Source of the DNA: Lojkania enalia
Lineage: Eukaryota; Ascomycota; Dothideomycetes; Pleosporales
Length of the DNA: 64,000 bases
Assembly (NCBI GenBank): GCA_010094045.1
Contig: ML986580.1
Coordinates: 1,104,571-1,168,570, forward strand
Direction: 5' to 3'
Shown: positions 11,793 to 24,377 of the stretch, piece after piece
How the letters are laid out: each line of letters opens with the position of its first letter
Numbering within the stretch: the stretch's first letter is position 1
Notes under the pieces: model-generated
The model's input: only the letters and a program-made list of their open reading frames with translations
The model's database searches: none
Told to the model about the DNA's origin: nothing
Made by a program: the position numbers and the translations under genes

Positions 11793-13934
11793 ATGCTTCG
11801 TTACATTAAATCTGCTCTGGCCCCGAACATAGAGCCAGAGCTCCCGCCATCCTATTTCGAAGGGATGAGCAAGCGAAAACTCTCGTTTGCGTCTTCGAGC
11901 GAGATGTCAGTTACTGACTTTGATCCGCTTATTGTATCTGCGTACGAGCTTTCAGAAATGTTGAATTCCCAGGTCATCACTAGTGTCGAGATTGTAGAAG
12001 CATATTTGCACCAAATTGAACAACACAATCGGAGAGGGCGCCAACTGCGAGCCTTGATTTCGGTTGCCCCACGACACGAGCTGCTCAAGATTGCGAGGCG
12101 TTTAGATGACGAAAGAGCAAGAGGAAAGCGGAGGGGACCGCTGCATGGGATTCCTGTAGTGGTAAAAGACAACATCATGACTGACGTCAAATTGGGCATG
12201 GACACTACCGTTGGTATGTTTATCCGTGGATCAGCGAAGCGGAAAACTAACCGTCTTCGCGCAGGTTCATATGCTTTCGTAGGATGCGTACCGAAGAAGA
12301 GCGCCACGATAGTCGATAGATTGATGCGAAGAGGTTTAATCATAATGGGCAAAGCAAATCTCACCGAATTTTGTGGCCTTAAGAACCCGTCGATGCCTCC
12401 AGGCTGGTCCGCAGTTGGTGGACAATGCCAATCACCGTACGTCGCACGCCACATCGCAAAAAAGAAGCTCCATTGGGAGCTCTCTGCTCCTGGAGGCTCG
12501 TCAACAGGTTCTGCTGTAAGCGTAGCTTCGGGTTTCAGCACGCTGGCGATTGGTACAGATACGATTGGATCGCTCATCACGCCGGCAAACCGCGCAGGGT
12601 TATACGCTCTTAAACCGACTGTTGGAGAAATACCAATGGATGGCATTTTCACATTGAGCAAATCATTCGATAGCGCAGGAGGAATGGCAAAATCCGCAAA
12701 GGATTTAGTGGCACTTATGGATGCGCTGATGCTCCCGACAAGCAAGGAGATCGGGACACGGGCACCCGGTACATGTTTTCGAATCAAGGAAGACTGGGGA
12801 AACTTGAGGATTGGGTTTACCGAACCAACCATCTGGAGTTCGTGGCGGAAGAGTGGTCGGATCAACGCCGACGCCGAGCGCTTCATGGTATGTTTATTTT
12901 GGTCTTTGCTTTGGCATTCGGAAATTGCGCGTGCCAACTTACAAGGATCTGGCTTGTTGGAACTATACTAACAACGCCATCTCAGCTCCAAAAATACGAG
13001 ATGGTGGTACAAAGCCTAATTGAGATGGGTATTGACATTGTTTACCCGGTCGAGCTACCGCCGCAGTCGAGCTTGAATTTGGATGGGAAGAATAGCTTTG
13101 AGCCCATCGTCTGTAGGTGCACTCCTAACCCTATATGAACTCACTAGTATACTAAAATAACACTTAGATCATGAATTCAAAGAATGCCTCATGGAATTCA
13201 TTCGTCAATTCAAAACTACGAAAGTACATTCGCTAGCAGAAATCATCAATTTCAACAATGAACATCCAGAGCTCACTCTGCCACCCTGTAAGCAACTAAC
13301 CCCTTCTTAGTCCTCAATTTAACGTAACCCAGCATGTCCTCATCAAAACGACTTAATGGCTGCCCTCCATTCTAGCGACCTAAAAGAACAGGTTAATGCA
13401 GCTAGACAACACCTTCAAACTGCTGGCGGTCGCGAAGGCCTCGACTATCTTTTCACCTCCCAACAACTAGACATCGTCGTCGCCCCCGGCGACGCAGCGC
13501 TCTCATCTCTTGCCGCCGCAGCCGGCTACCCAACCGCAGCATGCCCGCTATCCGCCCTAAAACTCAACGGCCAACCCTTTGGTCTTACCCTCGCGTCGCA
13601 ACCTCATACTGAACACATCCTCTTACACTTTCTCACAGCATACGAAGCAACATTCCCGCCACGTGCGCTACCCTTGCCGCTATCTAGCGTACCATTGCAA
13701 GATCCCTTCCCGGAGCCGTTGCCCGATAGGCCGATCATCGATCTCATATTGCACGAATGGGATACGCGGAGATTCAGCTGCTCCGCCGATGCATTGGCAG
13801 ATTGGCTAAATGCGAGGTGGAAAAAAAGCGGGTACGAACTTAGCGCTGAGACGATTTGTGAGGTGCTTAGGAGTAATGGACGTATTGCATTTAGGGGGCT
13901 AGGAGATGATGCTGAAGGGGCTTTCGCTCGATAA
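11793..13934 (+). CDS. Amidase-signature family enzyme with a C-terminal extension
   Basis: Five exons: 11793-12213, 12265-12887, 12986-13112, 13168-13287 and 13333-13934, giving 630 residues. All four introns (51, 98, 55, 45 nt) are GT-AG. The family hydrolyses amide bonds with a Ser-cisSer-Lys triad. Visible here are K125 in PVVVKDNI, S219 in APGGSSTGSA and the nucleophile S243 in GTDTIGSL, 24 residues after S219 as in fatty acid amide hydrolase. The substrate cannot be predicted. After the fold ends (PFGLTLASQPHTEHILLHF) about 100 more residues follow: a Pro-rich linker, then a segment ADWLNARWKKSGYELSAETI...LRSNGRIAFRG that is not part of the amidase fold. An open frame on the opposite strand is a shadow. 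Confidence 0.88.
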
Positions 13935-14368
13935 TTCCTTTTTCCTTTCTGTTATTTATTTCGATTCGGTTTACTTTTGGACCGTATTGGTGGCGTTTTA
14001 GCATGGCGTTAGGTGCTTGCATATGATATCCATTCGCTTTATTTTGTCGGTCCTTTTTATAAGTATTGGGGTACATGAGGGCTGGAGGAACGATATACCT
14101 GGGTTATGGTCGGATTTGGTGCATTATTTAGTCTCGGCGTTTAAAAGAATCAGCCGCAATGCATAATTTCGTACTGTTCATGTATTCAAGTGATTATGGG
14201 CTATAACATCACTTCCCATCAAGGATACGTGACCACCACACATAGAGAGGCTTATATCGGAGGATACAATAAGTAACGCCAGGTTCCCAATGATAGCACT
14301 CAAAAAGCTAATCAAATCATTCGCCGTCAGTCATACCCCACTTTTCAAAACGAGCACATGTTTTGCTC
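13935..14368. other. Convergent intergenic region
   Basis: It lies between the stops of the amidase (+) and the next gene (-). It is AT-rich, with TTTTTCCTTTCTG just after the amidase stop. Nothing else stands out. Confidence 0.45.
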
Positions 14369-17266
14369 TCACAAATTCCTCGGTCCAGTCAATCCAACCT
14401 TTTCAACTTTCAGCTCAAATTTTTCACCACCAAGTCCATTAAACCTGGAGTTCCAAAAGCCTGCTTCACCACCCATTGTTAGGTCAAGTTTATGGACCGC
14501 ATCATTGAGTTTCCTCAGGTCCTCCTCCTGCCATTTTTTCTCCATGATGCTTTGCGGATGCTTCTTGTGGCTCAACTCAATCTGCAAGTTCCTCGCTGCT
14601 CGGTTCGCAGAGTCCAAGACAGTGTAAATCTCTCCACCAAGAATCGGATGATACTCGCAAATTGGAGTCTGTTCGGCGTCAGGCACCTCTTCATCACCAT
14701 CTGCGTCCGCATCCACATCCGAATCTAACTTGTCGGCCGGGTGTTCGGGGTAGAGGAGCTTGTAGAGACGAAGAATGAACACCGATTTGGTGACGAAGAG
14801 TGTCGAGGGAGGGGCTAGTATTGACTCGTGATGGAGAACGGGCCGGCGGGACACCCAGATTTTGAGGTAATGATCTGTGAGGGACAGGTGCGGGGACTGG
14901 AAGACTGCGAAATAAGAAGCGCAACCCGCCTCGTCCTGTCCTGCATGCCACTCTTTGAATTGGATCGAGTAAGCGCGAGGATGGTGCTCGTTCGTGTAGA
15001 GGTATAATGATTTGGCCGCGCGGTTAGCATCCCCGATGTTCCTGAATGTCTGCTGCATTACTTGACTGGTGGCAGTGGAGGATTCAGGCTCGTTCTCGGA
15101 CCAAGACTTCTGATAGACGGTGTACTCAAAGGACGATGTTATCCCGTCAACAGTCTCGGAACTGGATTGAGCCGCCGGGGTAAGCTTCTTTATCTCAAGA
15201 ATCGCAATGGCATCAGCCCTACTAGATGCTCCTCGTCCTTTGTTCTGGGATCCAATTAGGCCATCCTTTGGCGCCCCATTCTCTATCGAATCTAGGGCAA
15301 GTTCAAGCACCCCCTTAGTGGGTACAGGTTGCGTGAGCTTGGCTGGAGGAGGTATCTCAGGCGCCTTTCCTCGTCCAGTGTGGATAGCAATACTCTCAGA
15401 TCGAGTTCCTCTTCCCCTAGTACTAGCACTAGTCTTGGGTTCAGCCTCGGTCGAAGCGTCTCTCTCACGTACAGTCGTCGTTAGGGACGTGTTCGCTGAA
15501 GCCTTCTTGGAGCAGCCCCATTTAGGCTGGGCCGGTAATTCAGGCTTTTGTGCACCCTCTAATTGTGAAGTGACTAATTGCTTCCCCAAACTTCTTCTTG
15601 GCATTGATGGAGCCTGAAGAGCTGTCCCAGCTGGAACCTTTAAGCGTTCGGGTCTCGAATTTTGCTGTTGCTTGCCCCTGCTCGTGTGTCCAGCTTTCGA
15701 TGACTCTGCACATGATCCCAGAGTAGGTATATTCGTTCTATCCGTCGAATCTTTGGTAGCCACGGGTGAAGCTGCAGCTCTTTCTGGTCTGATAGTCTTG
15801 TCTCGCTGCTGCTGAGGGAGTCTCGCACCATCCCTAGCAATTACGGGCTTCCACTTAGCTTGCCCCAGCTTGGCAGTTTCCGCTAGATTAGACACTACTT
15901 CCTGGCATACAGCCTCTGGGCCTAGACTGATTCTGGGGCTCTTTTGATTTTGTGTTTCATCACTTGACTTCACTTCCTTCATAGGCTTAGGGAGGTCCAA
16001 GAACGGGTTGAACGAGTTCCGCTGTTTGCTATGGACCTCATCTGCCCTCTGTTTTTCTTCTTTGAGTTTCCTAAACCGTGAAATGTTGAGCCTAGTCGAA
16101 GTTAGAGTGTCGAAATGTGAACGACCTGTGATGGTTGCTAGAGCAGCTAGGTTGTTCGGTGCAACAGGGACAGCCGGCGTGGAAGGCTCAGGAACAAGGA
16201 CCGAGATGGCCGGGAGACTTGGGCTGGATGAGCGGGTTGAGTTCGATTCCTCCTCCGACGCAGAATCGTGTGCAAATGACCGGGTGGCCTTCTTCGTCTT
16301 CCTAGGACTTTTTGCTGGGCTTGAGCTACGTCTTCGTTTCTCCTTCTGGGGTGCGCCGCCCGACATAGTGGTCTCTGAAAGCTCCTGAGAGCTTTCGGAG
16401 TGACCTTTGATCGCGCCTACAGATTGCTGTTTGTCCCTACACTGTAAAGAGTTGTTTAAGCTAGGTCCTGGAGCAGATAGGTTGGGAGGAAGCGGTAGCC
16501 TGTTTGTTTCAAAGGGGGATTTGAAGGGATTCCCAGTCGTGAAGGGACTAATTGATGAATTGGTAAAACCCTGCATCTTTCTCTTTCCATCGGACAGTTG
16601 AGAGTTTCTTTTTGGAGAGTCTTCTTGATTGGAGGATTCTTCTCCAGACTCGTCGGAATAGGCCACTAGTTGGTTGGAAGATGGTGGTGGTGGCGATGTG
16701 AGCCAGATTAGGAGAGACCCTTCGAGAGTAACGCGCTTGAATGCTGTCGTGCTTTCCGTGCTTCTAGGCGGCCAGCATTTAGTTAAAGTCGGTGATAGCA
16801 ACGTTGAACCTCGGGGTGCTGTTGAAATTGCTTCGGAACGAGTGACTGCTCCTTTTGAGTGATGGATATTCGGGTTCGTTGTCATCGGAGGTTCTCTACC
16901 GGGCTCATGGTAACGTGAATGTCGGAAGTAATGACTGGCGGTTTTGCGATCCATCAATTCCTGTGATGAACAGTGCTCGGAAGGCTCCACAAGAAAACGA
17001 AGTCATCCGATGGTAACTGCCTTCTCTCCTTTGCTTGAAACACACGCAAGATCTGAGTGACTCGGAGACCAGAGGATGATTTCCACGTATGACGCTTTGC
17101 TCTTGAGTCCGGGCTGACTTTTTAGTAGTTTAAATTTAGCAGAAGCAAACGGTGGGTTGCTAGGAAGTAAGAGGACGCCGAGGGACGGGCACTCCGGAGG
17201 AGTCGAATAGAAATGAGATTCCTGGCTGTCCTCTCCGGAGTCCCTGTTGGGCTCATCCGCCTGCAT
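14369..17266 (-). CDS. Unrecognised Ser/Pro-rich protein with a duplicated C-terminal motif
   Basis: The main exon is an open frame of about 870 codons ending at 14369. Its first in-frame ATG is at 16954, but the frame stays open to about 16990 and probably continues from an upstream exon starting at ATG 17266 (MQADEPNRDSGEDSQESHFY...). The joining intron near 16960-17060 could not be fixed; CATCACAG before 16960 is a possible acceptor. The first ~600 residues are low-complexity, Ser/Pro/Lys-rich, with nuclear-signal-like stretches (KEKRRRSSSPAKSPRKTKKATR). The last ~230 residues look folded and contain two related segments: DANRAAKSL...HHPRAYSIQFKEW (from ~654) and SANRAARNL...KKHPQSIMEKKW (from ~794), separated by an acidic stretch. 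I do not recognise the family; a nuclear role is only inferred from composition. It is divergent from TRM732. Confidence 0.72.
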
Positions 17267-18356
17267 GACAACGAAAAAAAAAAAGGTGATAAATAGATAT
17301 ATATAGAATCCGATAGACCGTGGTATAACGCAAGAAACCAGGACACCATGCAATCGAAGCAAAATTTGCTTATTGGTCAATCTGGGAAGATCGGGTCCTT
17401 AATCGTTGGTAACGGTGCGAGCCGCATTTACATGTCCCAGCCTTCGTGAAGTATCCGACAACAAATTTTGCTATAGCAAAGTGAAGTCCCTGAGATCGTG
17501 TGACTTCTTACGTTCAGGGAATTTTGTCAGCTTAAGGTTATACACCGCTTCTTGCAAACACAGGAAGATTCTATGCAGATTCGCTGTTCAGATTTACCAC
17601 TCATATTTGAGCATCTATAGCTCGTATGGCGATTGGTTCTTCATTGTGCTTCTTATCTAGCCTGCTGACACCTTAGGCTTAGAGACGATAGTATTGGCCT
17701 GGAACTTCTATGCGGCCTTTTCACGTCGAGAGGATAGGGCTCCGGCGTTCAGCTATATGTTAAAGGTACTCCGACCTTTCCTCTACGATTTCGTTGAGGG
17801 TTATCCATGTAGATCTCGAGTCAGTATACCTAGGCGCCGTTTGGCCGTCTATATTCTGGGTACGGTTCGACGGTGTGGTAAGAGGAAGAATATCTCAGGT
17901 ACTTCAAATGCCTTAATATCGTTCATCAACGCAGGCAAATAGCAAACATTTACTTTTACTATCTGTAAGTATGCACATAAGCCCCACATATTCTCTTTCT
18001 ATACCTCATGGCATTGGTATACCTGAGCCTCGAGAAACGTCATCCTATTGGATTTCCAGCGATTACGCGTAAGCATTAGATGAAATATATTGATATATAG
18101 TACTCATTTTGTAAAGAAATACATATTTTATCCTAATTATACATAGATATAGAAGTTTTGCTCGCGTATGTGAGCCTCTGAGTCCTGTGTCATTTGACCT
18201 TGGAGGAAACTTATACGAAAACTCTGCTTACTAATTAGCACACTTGCCTAAAGAGTTTTAGGGTCACACATAACCTAGGCGCGGGGAAACTTCCACAATT
18301 CGAGCACATTCAAAGCCGACATCAAGAATCTTGCATAGCTGAGGTCGTTATTCAAC
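17267..18356. other. Divergent intergenic region upstream of TRM732
   Basis: About 1.1 kb between divergently transcribed genes. It is AT-rich in the 18060-18160 part (ATATATTGATATATAG). It includes an A run (T on the minus strand) at about 17274-17284 just before the possible start of the minus-strand gene. No RNA gene recognised. Confidence 0.4.
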
Positions 18357-21300
18357 ATGGCCACTAATTTCCATTTTTTTGCAATACCAGTCTCCGAGAG
18401 GACACTGCGAGACTTACCAAAAGAATTATCATTAGTCATTCCGGATTTTGCAGGGGAAGAAGAAATTCAGGCTGTGAAGTAAGGAAGCAATGTCTGTGAA
18501 AGTCGAGGAATTTCATGCTAGGTATTCCTGACATTTGAAATAGAAAACTACAGGATGTTGTGGCTCCGCTCTTAGATACGGCCGATGTTGCAGACTTACC
18601 CTCGTCACATCGTGCTGCAGCATGCAATGCCCTATGTGCCATTATCGAGCACTGTGTGAACTCTAAAGTACGTTATGCCCAGGAAGCCATATTAGATGAT
18701 TCGATATGGTATCGACTCTTCCAAATCTATCTTCAAAGATCCGATAACGCGAAAGGAAAGTCTATGAGACAGATGTTGCTAGTTCTTACTGGTGTGCTGG
18801 TGCGGAACCAGAGCCAGCGTTCACTTGAACTGCGAGATCGGGCTATCTCGACTTTTGTTGAGCTTATATGCCTTCGTCAAGGCCGCATGAAAGTTAAACC
18901 AGCCCTCCAGGGTCTTGCACATTTTCTACTTAAGAATGTAGTTTCGATTCCAGAATTTGTCGGCCTCTACCAAAGCTCCATCGGAAAGCCAAGGTTCACA
19001 TCATCGAAAGAGGACGAGCCAATCCAAAGCCTTTTCAAAACACTTCTTGGCTGGGTGATACACCATGATACTGCACTACCAGCTGGCCATGCAATCAAGA
19101 ATTTCTTAGGCCAGTATCGGCGGCAACTACTCGAAAACAAAAGTTCGACAAGCATCTCAGCATCATGGACTTGGATTAAACCGGTTGTCGATACCCTGCG
19201 GCTCTGGCCCGATCGAACACAGCAATTCAAAACACATGTTTTCCCTCACTGCTTCTGTCCCAACATTGTCGAATACCTCCACTTTCTATCGTATCTTCAT
19301 TTCAGCGAGCATATGGATGTTAGAGGGGAATTACCGGACCAGCTTCTCGTCTACAATGATAAAAAGAATGGATTAGATAACTTCGAAGAGTTCCGAATTC
19401 TCTTAGCCGCAATCCAGACTGGTAAGGAGCTAGGGATAATCAGAGATACTGGTAAGTTTACTTAAACGGGTATTTACTAAGTATTGATGGACTGCGAGAT
19501 CATTGCCATTGCGAGAGTATCAAAGTTCAGGGGAATATCCTATCCTTGCCTGATGATATTTTCAAGGACTGGCTATCCCACCCTAAACCTGAAGTTCGTA
19601 TTGCTGGCCTTTTTCTTTCCATATACTCAACGGCCGTGACCAGGCCCATTACGACAGGCATCATATCTTCCTTGAAGAGAAACCTCATTCAGCTATATAC
19701 CGATACGGATGCAAACTTCCGTCGAGAAGTCTTGGTTCATACCCAGCGTCTCTTTGATCGTCTAAGGGGAAGCACTGCTACACTCATGAAGTTGGCACAT
19801 AGCTCTACTGGACGTGAAATACATCGGATTCCGTTTCCTACGGGGATATCCAGGTATGGGAGACGGACTCGAACCCACACGGATCATGACCCACTTTTAG
19901 AGACATTGGACTTCATTCGGTGGTACGTCCATTTCTTGGAGTGGGAGCTCCGCTCAACTGCCTCTTATCAAAGACGCATTACGGCTCTGAGGGCACTCAC
20001 GATTATAATACGATCCGGAGTAGATCCTAGCATTCAATATCATCACCTATCTAAATCAGCTCAAGGACAGCTCCAGTGGGCACATGAACTGCAACTATCA
20101 AATACTAGACTAATAAGGATATTGATGGACTTACTCCTCGATCCATTTGATGATATTAGAAGCGCCTCTGCCTCAATACTAGAAATCTGTATGGATTCGC
20201 TGTCCGATAGCAAGAAGAAAACTACTTTATTATGTCTTCGTACATACATTAGACGCGCAGAGTCGGCAATGTTACGAACCGGTCGCGCTGATCAAGCGGA
20301 TGGCGTGGCCCGAGCATATTCTCTTCTCTTCTCTCAGCGCGCCCACAATCCTATGAACCCTTCTAATCAAGGATCTGGGGGCTCTCAGGGTATTAGTATT
20401 GTCATGCACCTTATCAATCAGTTGGAAGAAACCATCGAAATGGCAAATAAGAACTTGTCAGTTGCTGTGAATGGTCGTCCAGTTCACGGAATCTTTTCTG
20501 CACTCAGGTAAGTGTAGATCTATAGGGGAGAATGTCATGCTTAATCGCTAGTAGGTATATCGTCAATCAGGAACAATTTTACACTGAAATCGCCTTGTCG
20601 AATCAACAGGAGCGAGGGCAGTGGAAATTGATCCATGACCGGATCTGTACTTGCTTTGAATCTCTTTGGTCGTGCATTCGAGATGTGCTCTGTGCAGACG
20701 CACCAGAAGGACATATTCCAGAGGAGCTAGAAGAGGACATGAGCATTGATACAAAAGAAATACTCAGCTACTCATGGCGGGGTCTAAAGGAAGCAAGGTA
20801 CATACATATATCCTCTCACCCGTCCTAAGACTCACTTTATCAGCGTTCTTCTGCGAACAATTGTATCGAAAGCACCAATTGGTCCAAGCGAACCCTCCAT
20901 GCTTACGCCCCTAGTATTCGAAAAACTCGGAACGCAATGCTTCACACAGCTTGTAGAACTTCGCCACCGTGGGGCGTTTTTAACGGTCGCTCAGACATTT
21001 GCAGCCTTCTGTCAGCGTTCCCTTTCCGTCGACGACCAGACACTTCGGGGGCTTTCCAAAAATTGGTACCAGGTATTACTATCCTGCATGTTAACATTTA
21101 TCAATACTAAACCTATGTACATAGGAAACGCTTCTATGCATTCAAGACAAGGCTACTGCTATTACTCGAAGATCAGCTGGCATTCCCTCACTAATGGTAG
21201 GCCTCATTGCCGCAGACATACCCAGCGGCCAACTCTTTCGTCGGGCAATGCGGGATCTAATTGCTGAGGCATCTCTAGATGCACAAGACTTAAACATTGA

Positions 21301-23745
21301 AGAGAGCCGCCTTCCGCAAGTTCATGCATTGAATTGTCTGAAGGAGATTTTCACGTCGTCAAAGTTAAGTTTTGCGTCTGAGGCTTACATTGGCGAGGGG
21401 CTAGATCTTGCTGCGAGGACGCTTAATTCGAAGATGTAAGTACTAGAAAGCAATTATCTAAAATATAGAATGCTAATGATGCGGAGATGGCCCATTCGAA
21501 ATTGCGGTCTTATGCTATTCAAAGCATTGATTGAGCGACTACTTGGAAGCGATGAAGCTCAGGGTTGGAAAGAGAATGAACGAGGAAACGTCTCAAGATT
21601 CTCCTACAATAACTACCCAAGCTTAGTGGGCATCCTAGCTAATCTCCTAGATCCGAATGGCCCATTGGAAAAGTCTATGGCTATACCCTCTGACGGAAAT
21701 TCAATAATGAATCTACACGGTGCCGAAGGAGTCTTCCCTGCTCTCCAAATCTTGCGGCAAGCACCACCTCCCGAAGCAAATCGTGCCGCCATCACAAAGT
21801 CGGTCTTCCATCTCCTAAGTAGCCCCCATTGGCACCTTCGCGATATGGCTGCGCGTACTCTGGTATCTCTACACAACCCGAACGAACTGCTGAAAGCCAT
21901 TGTTTCACTTCTGTCGGATACACAGCAACCACATAATTCGCGACATGGAATACTTCTGGCCGTGAAATATATGGTAAAGAAGTTGATTCGTTGTTCTGCA
22001 AACCCGGCTGAGCGTAAGCAAACACCTCTAGGCCCCTGCACCGGACGTGTGGAATCCCAATGCCTCAGCTTACTTCGTTGTAGATTTAGACGTGTTGCTT
22101 GGTCCCTTGAGTAGTATATTGAGTAGTGGATACATCCAAGATACATGCTCTTTTACAAGATCAGCATTTGTTGATATCGTTACCATATGTGGCTTATCAA
22201 TTCTGCGCATAAAAGACATATCACCCATCACGTTGCAGGTATGGTTCGGGCTTGCTAATTTGCTTATATTTACTCCGTCTACTGCAAGCAGTTGTATCAC
22301 AGGGGATGCACTTTTACAAATATCCTTAAGCCGATGCTCGCTCAGTGACTACTTGGCCTCAAGCAAGAAAGACCCGAGTACGGAAGCACCAGCTTCTAAA
22401 ATGCTTCTCCTTCAAGACATATTCTTCGACTTGGCTCACAAGGGTCCAGACACTTGTTCAGCAGTACTCGACTCGTTAGGCGATATAGTACGGGATGGCC
22501 AACTAAGCCCGCTGGTTATACGAAAGTCGTTGCTCATGTTCCACATTTATGAGATTATCCGAAACACAGCCGACGAGGAAGTTCGATGGAAGGCTCAATC
22601 TATCCTTGCCGATTCCTTGTCAGACCAGTCCATGAAGGACGAATTCCTCCGGAGCTTGAACCAGGACGACGTCATGCAGAGTATCGATGAACTTCAAGCC
22701 CAATGCCTCGAAGGGCCACCCTCAAACATGCAAAGTGCGCTGCGGCTTCTTGGATCCTTCTTGGACTTCGCTTTCCACTCATACTATGATCAGAACAAGA
22801 TCATTATTGAATGCATAGCAAGATACATTCGATTGCTACGTATGACTATCATTGAAACAAACGTAAACAGCCTCTGTCGTCTTTATAACATGACATTACT
22901 AATTGTTCATGTAGCCCTTCGATGCCCGCTTTGCAGCCGCTCAATCTATGTCCACCTTCAACTATCTCTGGACGACGCCTAAAACATTCACACAGACCGC
23001 TCCGCTCATCCTCGGCTTCAGCCTTATCCTATATGACCTCCTCAACGACGACGACGACGAAATCCGCGATCTTTCTGCTCTCACAACCGCGAACTTCCTT
23101 CGTGGCCAGAAACCCCAAGCTGGCATCAAGAATACCGTTCCGATCCTAGCAGCCCACCATCTTGCCGGGTACCTCATCCAAGAATTCAGAGACTCCACAT
23201 ATCTATTTAAGGAAGCGGTTGAACGTCTCGCAGGCTCGACTCCACCCTTGCAAGCGACCCTATTTGCGCAACCTTTCAATGTAACATTGGCTGAAGCAAG
23301 GAAGGAGGATACTGCGCTATTCGTGCAGGAGAAGCAAAATTTATTCAAAGACGACACTCTTGATATCATGCTGTGGACTCACATCCTCAAGTCTCTCTCC
23401 CCCCGCGCTGTCTCTGCCCAGGTCATTTCCCAGATCACAAACTGGGTGCTTGATGCACTGTACGTTCTGACAATTACCGCAAAAAGCGAGATTGATGGAG
23501 CGTTGGGATGGATGAGCAAAGTGGAGGTGTTCACATTGATCTTACGCGTTATCTGTGCGGCTGGTGTGATCGTGAGCTTCAATAAGGTGGATGCAAACAA
23601 GATCAGGAAGGCATTAAGAGAGTTCGCGGATGCTGCTGTTGAGAGTCAGGGCCACAATTTGCTGATTGAGAGGGCGGAAAGGGTGCTGGAAGATTCTGTG
23701 ATTGAAGTGTTAACCATAGTGCATGAGGGTTTGCCTAGGTTGTAG
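18357..23745 (+). CDS. TRM732: Trm732/THADA homologue (DUF2428), partner of the Trm7 tRNA methyltransferase
   Basis: Nine exons: 18357-18478, 18544-19451, 19499-20507, 20555-20797, 20844-21072, 21125-21435, 21487-22013, 22069-22862, 22915-23745, giving about 1657 residues, near the usual size (yeast about 1420, animal THADA about 1950). Trm732 helps Trm7 add the 2'-O-methyl at position 32 of tRNA anticodon loops. Recognisable DUF2428 features are SYSWRGLKEASVLLRTIVSKAPI (across intron 4), ITRRSAGIPSLMVGLIAA, IWPIRNCGLMLFKALIERL (across intron 6), GAEGVFPALQILRQAPP and SPHWHLRDMAARTLVSL. The whole protein is helical-repeat-like. Introns are 46-65 nt. The acceptor of intron 7 is ambiguous (22068 or 22083; both keep the frame, five residues apart). 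Intron 2 uses acceptor GCGAG with branch TACTAAG. Confidence 0.9.
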
Positions 23746-24128
23746 GAATGGATATGAACTAGCCACATGGTTGATAGAGTTGAAGTGAAGGTAGAATGTT
23801 ATTAATGCGCACATAATAGACACCTTTTGCCCTTCGCTCCATTCTCCTACTTTGAGCTACGTAAACGTAGCGAGGCAGGCAACTTCCTCACACATCTCGT
23901 TCGTCCCTAGGCCAACGCTTTGAAACAAGTATACTTCTCCACAACTACCTGTTACGCTCACTTACCATACAACGACTGGTACTCCCCTACTTCGTCATTC
24001 TATATTTACACTCACTGTAAGTTCATTGCCACTCTCCTAATCTACCAATTTTTTAACGAACACCTACGACAAGAAAGCAACATCAAAATTACCTCACACT
24101 ATCCAGGCAACTCATTTTAGCCTCAAAA
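23746..24128. other. Intergenic, after TRM732
   Basis: Probable TRM732 3' UTR followed by the leader of the small ORF at 24129. A 66-codon ORF (23920-24120) ends immediately before that ATG and shows no recognisable motif. Confidence 0.4.
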
Positions 24129-24377
24129 ATGCGCCCAAACCATACAATCGCCGTCGTAATCTGTTTCATCCTCATCATGCTCATCATGCTCATCAGCGGA
24201 GGATCTGTTCTCTACAAGGTCATGAGCCGATTGGCGCAGAGCCGGGTACGTGCTAGGTTGGTGAATAACGGGGGAGCAGGAATAAATAGTGGTGGACAGA
24301 CTGGTGGAAGTGGAAACGGAACTGGAGGAGGAATGGGAGGATCGACGTTTGGACCCGGGATGAATAATGATGGATAA
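24129..24377 (+). CDS. Small putative single-pass membrane protein (82 aa)
   Basis: The ATG at 24129 has an A-rich context (TCAAAAATGCGC). The protein opens with a hydrophobic stretch (TIAVVICFILIMLIMLISGG, residues 6-25), then a short basic segment (RLAQSRVRARL) and a Gly/Asn/Ser-rich tail (GGQTGGSGNGTGGGMGG). This is the layout of a small tail-exposed membrane protein, positive-inside downstream of the helix. I recognise no family. Part of the hydrophobic segment is built from a tandem 9-nt repeat (CTCATCATG), and the opposite strand is also open, so it could be spurious. The neighbouring gene at 24871 has a similar hydrophobic-then-low-complexity layout. Confidence 0.4.
   Translation: MRPNHTIAVVICFILIMLIMLISGGSVLYKVMSRLAQSRVRARLVNNGGAGINSGGQTGGSGNGTGGGMGGSTFGPGMNNDG

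Noticed and set aside
11852..12937. 361-codon open frame antisense to the amidase
   Set aside because: It mirrors the amidase exons, has no motif of its own, and the sense strand shows a catalytic triad and frame-keeping introns.
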